Part shown: positions 21,001-33,000 of the stretch, piece by piece | Layout: each line of letters begins with the position of its first letter | Numbering within the stretch: the first letter of the stretch is position 1 | Assembly: GCA_030323885.1 (NCBI GenBank) | Contig: CM059186.1 | Coordinates: 153,421,064-153,485,063 of the forward strand | Length of the DNA: 64,000 bases | DNA from: Branchipolynoe longqiensis | Lineage: Eukaryota > Annelida > Polychaeta > Phyllodocida > Polynoidae | Reading direction: 5' to 3' | Notes under the pieces: model-generated | What the model was told of the DNA's origin: nothing | Seen by the model: the letters and a program-made list of their open reading frames with translations, nothing else | The model's database searches: none | Program-made: the position numbers and the translations under genes

Positions 21001-24000
21001 AGGCTATTATTAACCAATCGCTGTCGTCCACCCCGTTTGCTGTGGATTTTGATTATTCAACAGGAGTATACAAGTGGCATCCCCCCATATAAGGCTATTT
21101 CCATTTTAGTTTGCTGGATTTTGGTTATTTCATTGTCCACCGCTATAAGCAGCATATATATATATTTTACCTCGGTATACAGCCTCAGGCTAGGGAGAGG
21201 GAAGCACATCCGGTCCAGCAATTAGCATAAGAAACTCGCATGCTGGATTTTGGTTATTTCATTGTCCACCGCTATAAGCAGCAGCCGCTCAGGCATGTAA
21301 CGGTTCCGGCGTGACTATGAGTGATCTCATGGCGGCCGGGACGTGGAAAAGCTCAGCCGTGAATCTGTATCTGCAATCGATACATATAAGTGCTGCACCC
21401 GCAGCGCTCGGTCAATTGTTGGGTTGAGCGCTGGTTAACGGTTAAACTTGACATACAACCAGCAAGATCTGTCATTTCACGTATAGCATATCATATCCAT
21501 ATCCAAGAAACATGTGTCCAAATACTAGGACATACCTATCTGTTTCATGTACTAGTTTAAGCTTGGTCCATTGCCGATTTGTTGTTACTCTGTTATATTT
21601 GTACTAGTTAAGAATAGGCCATGTCGCCGAATAAGCTAATCGAACAAGAAAGCTCGACTTCCTTGAGGTCACAGACTTATTTTATTAACAATTAAAACAT
21701 TGGTTATAAATTTAAATTATATTCGTGTGTTGACTTTGTTTGTCTCGTTGAGTGAATTAGCCTCCCTCCTGGGTGGGTTGGTATCACTTGAAAGAAAATG
21801 AGTGTATCCTGACCTTTAGATAAAAGATCACCCCGTACTTGTAGTACTGCAAGTACTCTCCTTAAAGCCTGTGGTGTTGCTCTCTACTCTGAGGTTGAAC
21901 AAAGCCATTGTGACATCACTAGCAATAGACTCCAGTAGTATCCTGATAAGTCTCTATCATATCTCCTCTGAGACGACAATATGACAGATGTTGGTAGCTT
22001 GGGTCTCCTCATGCGATCTTCATATGCGGTCTCTCCCAATCCTGTGATCATCCTTGTCGCATGACATACATTTTCCAGAGCTACAATGTGTTTAAACCGG
22101 TGGGAATTCCAAACTTGATTTGCAAGTTTATGTGATAAGTAGATTAATAATTAATCTACACATAAAAAGACTTCGGTTCTGCACTGATGTCAGTGTCAGT
22201 GATGAGTCTGACCTAGTTACTCTGGATAGTGGCGAATCTTTTATCTAGCACTGATCATGGTGACAGTAAGAACTAATATACTATTCGTTGCTCGCACAGA
22301 CTTACAATCCACGATCAATTATAGGTCCAATTCTCGTCTAGTTCTACTGGAGCAATGGAAGTGAATCTCTTTATTAATAAAATAATATTATATGTAGCCT
22401 TTTAAAGGATCCTTTGACGGTAATTGATGTAGATCACAGTGTATCATTGTACATGCAATCTAAAGTTTACAGGTAATGAAGTCTCCCAAGTTCAAAATAT
22501 TACTGTATTGATTTGTTTTAGAAAAGGTGTCCGTGTATATATGCGTTCAGATATTACCTGTACAATCCGCAGTACTTACAAAATAATTTCCTTATTTTAA
22601 CACTGGTTTCTTTTCAGGGATAGTAGTAATCAGAGGTACAGAAAAGTTGAAGACATTGCAGACGAGGAGTCTGTGACAAATGTAATTTATTTTACTTATG
22701 TTCTTGTCCCTCGAAATTTCCTGGTATCTTTATTTTCGAAATGCTGCATTTTATGTCTAAAATGTTGTATCCAACTAATCTATCCTGTTTCCACCCTCGG
22801 AAAATTAATAAATAATGTAATAATAATTATATACTTTCCCATCCTTCACTTCAATATCATGAGAGCCAAGTAATGCACATTTATCTTGTATATAATATAT
22901 TTTCTTATCTAAGTGTTTAGAAAATAAGAACACACATATAAATACAATATTTGTGCTTCCTTAAAATATTACGAATGCCACGGTAAATTTATATCATCAT
23001 ACCCGTTGGTCCTGCCTACAATTAAATAAAGCAATGCACGGAGAGAAAGAAACAGTTGTACCTGTATGTGTCGTTTTAAAGCGTTGTTCGCTTCAGCATT
23101 TAAAAAATAACCCTTCGAAAGGAATCACTGACCCACTTAAACAGCCAAAGTAAGTTCTGTAACTAAGAGTATATTATTTTAGCCAGCTGATTACCACATC
23201 CAATTCGAATATATAAATGTTCTTTTTCAAACTCTTCCTTCAAGTTTAAGTGGTAACTGAATTGCAGCAGGTATATAATTTGCATGTTTAAACAAAAACG
23301 GTTCAATTAGAACAAAATTAGTTGCAGTTATAAAGGACCTACACTATGAACAAAGGCTTAGGGAATTGAAACTTCCTACCCTTTCCTAGAGAAAGAAAAG
23401 AAGTGACATAATTGAAGTATTTAAAATTAGGAAGGGTTTTGATAAAATAGATATGAACAAATTTTTCACCTGAATAAAAGAGAAGGCAGTCGGGGCCATA
23501 CTCTCAAACTAATAAAACCCAGAGCAATTTCAAAGCTAAGGCAACATAGTTTCTCAAACAGGATCATAAATATATGGAAGAGTCTCCCACAAAATGTTAT
23601 TGATGCAGAGCCAATTAATTCATTCAAGAATAGATTAGAAAAAGCATGGGCTGATGATCCAGGGAAATTTGACCCCTTATTCACCACATGCTACTAATTA
23701 CTCCTTGTGTTGCTTATTTACTTGCACTCAAGCAAAAATGAGAGACAATTAAGTGTTCACACTTCCTGTCTACCATTCGCTATCTCGCTATATATCGTAA
23801 CTCAACTGTTTTATTTCACCAGGAAAACGAAAGCTGTAGTGGATCAGGAAGTGAAGACGAAGACGAGACGCCATTTCAACAGCTGTTATCCACGATTAGT
23901 TCCAGCAATAAAGACGCTGTAGATGGTAGGCCAATAGGAACGACCATAGCCAGTTTTATCCTTCGATGGCAGATCTAGATAATATACTAACCAGACGGGA

Positions 24001-27000
24001 TGGCCGAATGAGTTGAGTGTCCGTCTCCTGTTTTGGTAGATCGTGGGATTTGAACCCATGGGTTCGAACCATGCTTGAGTCAAAGCAATGTCTTAAAAAT
24101 TGTTACTTGTCGCTTCCTAGCAAGACGCTCGGCATAATTAGGATAGTGCAACCACTGGTTGGATAATGTGACTGAGTAGGATATCAGGTCATGGTGCTGG
24201 CGGCCTGGTCTTCCAGTGATGCAGCACTATAAAGTCGCCATGAGTGCACACTGTCACAAGTCGGTGCCTCTCCTGATATGACCTTAGATGTTGCCCGGAC
24301 GTCAAACTTCAACAACTAACCAATCTAGATAGTATTTATTACCCGTGAGCCAGTTTCAACAAAGCTATCGCGGTTTCAGGGTTCGTACTGGTCTGTTGAA
24401 ACCTACTAAGTACTTAAATTGATAATTTAATCCATGAAGTACTGGAACGTTCTCAAGTTTCAAGAAAATATAGTTGCCTGACAATTTGAAATTATATGTT
24501 TTAATTTTGTAACCTTGGTTGGCAAATGAAAATAGTGTTTGTAACCCTTTGTTGCTGAATTTTACACACCAAATGTGATGGCCAAATGAGTTGAGCGTCC
24601 GCTTTCCGTTTTGGTAGATTGTGGGATTTGAACACACATGTTCGAACGCTGGTCGAGTCAAACCAATGACTTAAAAATTTAAGCTTGTCACTTCCTATAT
24701 TGGCACTCGGCATTATTAGGATTGGGCATGGACTGGTTGGTTCAGTGTCAGGATAATGTGACTGAGTGGGATCTCATGGTGCTGGTGGCATGGTCTCCCA
24801 GTGGGTCAGCATTATAAAGTCGCCATGAGTGCGCACTGTGACAAGTCGGTACACAACCTGATATGACCTTAGATGTCAGGACGACCAACCAAAATATTAG
24901 TTGCCTAACAATTTGAAGTCATGTTTCTATTTTGTTATCTTCGTTTGCAAGTAAAAATGATGTTTGTGACCCGTTGCTACTGAACTTTCCATGATTCATT
25001 AAATTTTGGATGGTCAGTGGATGATTCCAAAATCCTCGCATGGTTGCAGCATGCAAAATTTCATAAGGATGGCCATAGCATTTCTGTATTTAGTCTGAAA
25101 AGAGCTGTCTTCACGTGTCCCGCCCCCCTCCCTCCCCCCCCCCCCCAAAAAAAAAACAACACCTGGTATTCCTTCTTTCAGTTGACCTCATTCAATTGGT
25201 TCACTTTACAGTTTCAGAATCAGAAGATGACTCAGCTGAAGACCATGCCACGGACGCTGATGTAGCAGTCGGAGAGGACCATGCTGCACAGGTGCAGAAT
25301 GTCAATCACCCTGAACTGAGCGGTTCTGAGGACGGTGATGGAGCTGGGGATGAGTCTTCAGGAGAAGACAACAACGAAGGAAGTGACAATGAAGTGCATG
25401 ATGATAATGAAAATAGTGAAGATGACAAAGATGATACTTTATTGAAGGAAACAGGCAAGACCATTCCCCCCCTTATATTTGTCGTCCGCCTCGTTCCTCT
25501 ATATTTTGTTGTTTGTTTGTTTAAATGTGTATCCTTTAATTTTAAGAGCTCTGTTATATATGTGTTATATCTGCGATCTACTTTGGAAGTTTGAAATATA
25601 TCTTTTAAAATAAATATACATTAGTTGACTAAGTAGGGGAAATTTAAATCGCGGACAATTGGTTTTCCTCATTCCACTGCTCCATGCCCTATCCTAGTAA
25701 TGCCAAACATCAGGCTAGGTAGCAACAAGTATAATATTTTAAGTCTTTGTTTTGACTCGGCCAGTGTTGGAACTTGGGGGTTTAAATCTCACGACCTACC
25801 AAACCTGGAGGTGGGCGCTCAACTCATTCGGCCACCCCATTCTTAACCGACATAACGATATAATCATCTCACTCCCAATTTACCCACCTTATATTCTATT
25901 TAATAATTTCAAATTTATTAATAATTGGTCCAAGTAGCCCTTTTCCGTACTTGTTATCAGCGTGTCAAACTGAAAGTGTCAGTTTCCCAACTGGGATGTT
26001 TTGCTTGGATTGCTTACTACAAATAAGGGAAGTAACATCTCCTTCACGTGTGTTTCAGATCCATTTAGCATCCACTTTGAGAAAGATCTGAGTGAAGATT
26101 TCGTAAGTGAACTCGAAAAAACAAGTCCCTGGGAAAAAGAAGAGACTAAGGTATCATTTTCTATTCCATTCTGAAATTATAGAAACTGCATATCTCTTTA
26201 ACTTTTGAATTGGTCTTAATGATTACATTGCGGTTGATTCGCGGCGGGAGAAGACTTCCCCGCTGCCGCTGACACCTTGCAGCTAACACCCCGGCGCTGA
26301 CACCTGACTGCCTCTGCTCCCCCTCCCCTGCCACCTAACACCTCCCCGCTGGCTGGCGAGGCTCACGGAGAACCCTCGGCAAGGCAGCGCCAACGTCAAG
26401 CGCATCCTCACCACACACAGTGAGGCAGTGTGCTACACCAAGAGGAAACGTGAGCGTGCAGGGGGTGGGGGGGGGGGCGCTTGGCGGATTTTTGATCCGG
26501 TGGCGGCACCGCTCCTCGTGCCACCAGAGCAAGACACAGCAGCCCCCTGCCAGCGGCACTGCGAGGATGATGCGCAATGACACCGCAGTGACGTCACAGC
26601 TGGCGACATCATCACCCAAGCATCGGGCCCACCCCCGGGAGACCGCCAGTCGACACCTGCGCACCTCGGACAGCTATCAGGCGTGGTCCGCCTCACCCCC
26701 GCATTCACCCTGGCGCGACTCACCCGCCCCCGAAGACACCGCCTACCTCACCCACTTCCCCGACCTCAGCTCATCCACCATCAGCGACGACTACCCAGCA
26801 GGCCTTGACACTCACCTGGCTGCCACCAACCGGACCTCATCACCCACCTGCAGCCACACACTCGTCGTCCCCGACGACCTTGGGGAATCCCTGTCCGACG
26901 TGGTCGACCCCGTCATCCCCCTCCCCTCCGGCCTCAATGTTCTCGAGTGGCGAGCCCGCCTCCATGAGTGCCCGGACCATGAGCTCACCGACTTCCTCGA

Positions 27001-30000
27001 CTTTGGATTCCCTGCCAACTACTCGGCGGAGACCCCTCCAGTAGCGACCTACAACAACCACTGGGAAGCCCGCGAGCACGAGGCCCACCTCCGGGAATTC
27101 ATCGCCACTGAGCGGGTCCGTTCCACGTTCCCCACTTCACTCCCTGGGCTCAGGTATCCCCCATGATGACCCGACCCAAGTCCGACCCGGGCAAACGGAG
27201 GGTCATCGTTGACCTCTCCTACCACCCCAGGTCGGAGCGTCAATGCTGGGATACCTCGCCGCGAGCCGACATCTCCAGGGCGTACGGGCAGCTTTGTGCC
27301 GACCCCCTGTCCTTCCTGCTGTACTGCATAAACCTGGATGGAGCCATCTACGTATACCTCACCATGCCCTTTGGATGCCGCTCCTCGGGGGAGGCCCTCG
27401 CCTGGATCATTTCCCCTCACTTCGATATATAACCTGTTCCCCCCCCCCCCCCCCACTTCCGTTGTGAGTTATGCGCCCTTTGGATGCCGCTCATCGGGGG
27501 CGGCCTGTGTCCGCGTCACGGCCGCCCTCGCCTGGATCATTTCCCCTCACTTCGATATATAACCTGTCCCCCCCCACTTCCGTTGGGAGTTATGCCTGAG
27601 TGATATTGTGAGTGATATTGTTCTCGTCCTGCCTAAACATTTTGTTCTTCCTGTAATAAAGTGTTTTCTTCCACCCCTGCCTCCTCGTTCTTCTTCCGTT
27701 GCCTATCATATGCTGTTTTTTCTGTCTCCTGGTATTGTTGCATTTAAAATCCCCCTGCCCCCCCATGTATTAGATTTGTTTTAGCCAAGTTGTTTTTTTA
27801 TGAGGAGGTGGGTCGATACTGGGTACATAGACCACTAACCAGATTGATTACGACCTGTGTAGATTAGGTTGTAAATTAACAGATCCCCGAAAACCCTTGA
27901 ATTTTGAAAACATTCAAGAGTACTCGAAAACCCTTCAATGTCATCTGTTTTCACATTAAACCCTTGAAAATGTCAATTTCCAACGAGCCTCGCCTTTTAT
28001 GCCACTAGTGTAAGACCTGTCCTTGTTAATGCCATGTCAAGTGGTGTTAGGACTCTAGTCCCGGGGTGGCAGAAGTGTGGGTCCCTCTATAGGTGCGATG
28101 TTTCTCATTTGACAAAACAATCCCGAACGACGCCACATTTTCTTGGTTTCAGATACCAGCACTGGGAAGGTGTACACTATCATACCCAACCGGAACAAAA
28201 AGAATGGATCTCAGCACAAAGTTAAAGGATTACAAGAAGTTACGGGTTTGTGCCATTGAACTAACAACTTTCTTATTAAGCCAGTAATTTATTTGTGGTC
28301 AAATTAACATCTTATTGTGCAACGTGCAAATTGACAGAAATAACATAATATAGCAAAAGGATAATTATGTAGCGATGAGCGGAACATGGCTTGACGATAA
28401 CCAACCAGTGATAGAAATAAGCAAAATTCTTCACTCGTCCACCGGACAAGTCTGGTGTGGTTTTCATTTGTCCGTCTGAACTTTCACTTGTCCCAGAGAA
28501 GCGGACAAGCTCCTATTTCGAATGCTACCAACCATATTGTCCCCTGCTTTTTGTAGATGCGTTCTAAGTCTTTGGTTAAATTCAATTTTTTACAAATTCC
28601 ATTCCAGGTAAAACAACACTTAGCAGACCAAATTAGAGAAACCAATATGAAACTAGGCCATGTACAACTTAATGACATGGGTAAGTATAGTGGTAAAAGT
28701 TCTATACACCATTAATGTGCTTTTTGTATTCTAATATGCTAAAAATACATAGTATCGATATGTCATAAAATACATATACATTTTTTGTGTAAATTCTTGC
28801 TGATGTTTGGGGCGGGAAGATCAGTACATTTAACATCACTGTCCCACTGAGGTAGTACTTAGTCATGACTGGGTTATAAGCCTGTGTCATCATATCAACG
28901 GCGAGTCGTAATCCTAGGTGGTTATCCATGCAAGTACTGAAGAGGCTCGATGTTACTTTGCCTTGGTGATAGCAATATTGTTAGTAATAATAATAAAATA
29001 ATGCCTGGTGTCATATCATTAATCATTAAAAAGTGGGTGCTGTGTCTGAGGAAAAATAATATGTAGGTTGTGGGGTGAACAAGAAACTACCTCTGGCCTA
29101 TCCCTTCTACCCTCTCGGAATAATCCTTGGGACATATTGAAGCATGATAACCAATCGTTTTCCCCATTATCCGTTATCGTAAAAAAAAAATTCTTGTAGA
29201 TTTATACTGCCTATTATGGATAAGTCTGAATAGACTTGTTTTCACCATTAGACAGTTTGTTGATAGAAAGCCCGAGCCCACACTTTTACCGACCCAAGGG
29301 ATTTTTAACCTCCCACATCACATGACGCTGTAAGTTATATACAGCGGTGGAAATCCAAATTGGCAGAGAAATCGAACCACCTACCTTCAGATTAGGAGTC
29401 TGACCTCGAAAAAAGTGGAGACTCTAACCACTCTGCCACAGAGAACACCACTGTAAAGTGTTTTTTGTTTTTTTTTGCAGAAAGGTTCACACCTCTTCAA
29501 CAAAGTTTGTTCTCAGTGATGAATAACTATCAGGTAAGTGGATTAAAAAAAAAAAATCTTGGACGAGCTAATTAAATGATTGTATCTGGGAGTGTAGATA
29601 GGCTAATGGTTAGGATGCTAGCCTCGGATTGGCAGAAGTGTGAGTTCGAGTCCCACTCTAAGCACAATGTTTCTCTTCATTTGTACCTGGTACCGTAACC
29701 AGGGATAAACAACACGCTGAAGGTTACCAACCTGCCCTGAATATGTAATGGAAGTGTTCTACCAGGATATTTATAATTGTAAGTATGGGACTTACTATTC
29801 CAGGAGGAAGAGGCAAGGACTGGTTGGCTCAGTATCAAAATAATGTGATTGAAGGCGAAATTGGGTCATGGTGCTGCCGGCCTGGTCTCCCAGTGGGGCA
29901 GCACTATAAAGTCGCGTGAGTGCGCACTGTCACAAGTCGGTGCCCATCCGGATAAGACTTTAGATGTTGTCAGGACCTTAGACCCCAACAACAAACTGTA

Positions 30001-33000
30001 TACTGTTCAAATCATTCCTTTCAGGACATCTACTACCCCCATCAGTCTCCAGAGAAACTGGAAGAAATACGGCTGGTGTATTGTACACATGCGCTTAACC
30101 ACGTTTTGAAGTAAGTTACGTTCGTTGTTTTATTTAAAGCGGCATAGTACGATGGAAACATCAAATTTTCAAAACCAAAATAATTATCATGGTTTGATTC
30201 TACATATCTAACTTAGATACAGGTGCACTTATTAAACATTTATCGCCACAAAAAACAGCATACTGAGGCAATTTAATAGAATATGTTACTGCAGAAGCCT
30301 ATGGTGTCAGAGTTTTGGCATGCTTATCAAAATTAATTCAGCATGTTTGCACTTCAAATATCTCCAAAGGCTAAAGTTACTTCAAACTGAAGTAAATTAG
30401 ATTATAGCGATCAACCTGATATATTTATCTCAGAAAATGACAAAAACTCAAAAACATCGGACTATGCAACTTTAAGAAGCCCAGATAATACTGATAATAA
30501 TAATAGTAATAGTGTTAGTAATAATTAAAATTATAAGAAAGTTGTTTTTTCACACCCTCTGTGTACGAGACGATAGGAAAGCCACATCCAGATCAGAACA
30601 GCTGCAGTGTAAACTGTACAAAGCTGTTCACCATTTGTAGCGGCTGTTAGACATGACTAACGTCTGCCGGCATGTAGAAACAGTGCATGTGCAAAATATA
30701 TATATATATATATATTTTTGGTGATGGTGTATTTATGCTGCCCATAATGATTAAGTCTAATGGCAGTAAAGAATCAGTGAGATAAGAGAAAAAAAGAAGA
30801 ATAGAGGAGGTAATCATAATCATAATACAGTATAACCCCGTTAAACCAAGCTCGGTTAAACCAAATGATCGGTTAATCATAACTTTTGTCGGCCCCCTGG
30901 CAAAATGCTACCATTTGTCATATAAAAAGTTGGTTAAACCAAAGTCGGTTAATCCAAATTATTGGTTAATCCAAACAAAATTGTCGGACCCTAGGCCACT
31001 TCCAGTACGGTTAAACCAAACTTTCATGTGGTTATAAGGTCAACTGAGACCCCACCGACTTTTTTATATGATAAATGGTAGTGTTTTGCCAGGCTGCCAA
31101 AAGAAGTTTTGATTAACCAATCGTTTGGCTTAACCAAGCTTGGTTTAACAGGGTTATACTGCACATACATTTAAAAAAAATTAATTTGAAGTGTCCATAT
31201 ACATTGTATATTACATTCATAATGCACCTGCATTTTTGCCAAAGGCAAGTCAAAGTCGAAGCCAAAGCTTGGTTAAGCCAATGATCGGTTAAGTTAACAA
31301 ATTTCTAGGGTCCCTTCAAGTTTGGTTTAACGGGGTTATACTGTATTCAGAAAACCTCATAGAGTTTCAATGTTCATATGCGTAAATACTTATTAAACCA
31401 AATTATTTCAGCAAGAATTCTTTTTCCCTGCTACACGTGCACACTCATATCTTACTGTTATCACTTTCTTACTGTTATCAACTTACTGTTATCAGCTTAC
31501 TGTTATCAACCTACTGTTATCAAGTTACTGTTATCAACTCACTGCTATCAGCTTACTGCTATCAACTTACTGCTACCACCTTACTGTTATCAACTTACTG
31601 TTATAATCTTACTGCTATCAACTTACTGTTACCAACTTACTGTTATCAACTTACTGTTATCAACTTACTGTTATCATCTTACTCTTATCATCTTATGGTT
31701 ATCAACTTATTGTTATCACCTTACTGTTATTACCTTCAGGACGCGAAGTCGTGTAATCGCACATAACACAAAGCTGAAGGAAAAAGGAGAGGACGTAAAC
31801 GAGTAAGCTAATTGGTTGGTTCGCTTCTTTTCAAAAAAACAATTATCATCATGAGCATCAGCAGCAGCATTTTTTTATTTAAAAAAAAAATTATTATTAT
31901 TATTATTATTGGTATAGTACACCGATGGCTTCCCGTGTGGCAGGTCGTGGGATTCGAACCCAAAAGGTTCATATTCGGCTGAGTCAAACTAATTACTTGA
32001 AAATTGATACCCATTGTTAAAACTTGAATACCTATCCTGGCTCTGTGCACTACTAGTGTAGTAGTTCGTAATGAACCCCACTACCACAGTGGTGGCGATT
32101 ATGCTGACTCCGATTTGCTAAGAAGAAATAACAGTTGGCAACACGCTAGCAGGAGCAGTCCCTAGGGTGGACTGTTCAACCCTTTGCTAGCATCCACCCC
32201 CAGAGGAAGGTTACGTGTTACCCGGCTGTACAGCGACAGGTCACTTTCTATTCTGACCGTGGCAGAATAAACCAGGGAGTGCCCTGGGGTTTGAACCAGT
32301 GGTCCACAACTGGTTCATCAAAGGCTGTGGTATGTGCTGTCTTGTCTGTGGGACTGTGTGTATAAAAGACCCCTTGCTGCTTATCGGAAAGAGCAGCCTG
32401 GGTGGCAGAAGCGGGTTACCTTTAAAAAAAAAAAAGTCAGAATGACCATATGTTTGATGTCCAATAGCTGATGATATGAAAATCAATGGACTCTAGAGGT
32501 GTTGTTAAATTTTTTATATATCTTTAAAAAATATTTTTTTATTGAGGCTGTATTTATACTGTCCATAGCATATAAGCTTGGGTATTCAGGCTTGTTTTCA
32601 ATGCTGGCCAGCTGTAGTGTTGGTGTTATCTTATCACACAGTAGCTGCTGATAAGGTATTTGATTGCTTGCATTTCAGCAGCAGATAGATAGTTGGTTGG
32701 TCTGGTTAGTAGTCTATGTTAATTTTTTAGGATTTTCTTGGCATATATGTGTTTTATTTTTTGTACTCTTACTACTAGACTAGCCTACTTAAATAAAACA
32801 AGCTTTACCTTTTTGCTCTGGAGTTTGAAGCTATCTCAGTGTTACTCCTTTTATTCCTCAAACAGATTAGCACATGGTCCATCACACTAGGATAAGGTTT
32901 AATTAACAGATGTAATACAAAACTTGAAAATTAAAAGAGAAATCTATCACACACAGATAATGATTGAATTGTCTATTTTTGCAGAGACCATCGGGACCAA

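Noticed and set aside
20543..21013. 156-codon open frame in intron 1
   Set aside because: No recognisable domain or splice structure; overlapping frames on the other strand are of similar length, as expected by chance in GC-richer DNA.
20900..21020. LTR-like block near ccgggccctattcaattaat
   Set aside because: No second copy, primer-binding site or coding region was found nearby.
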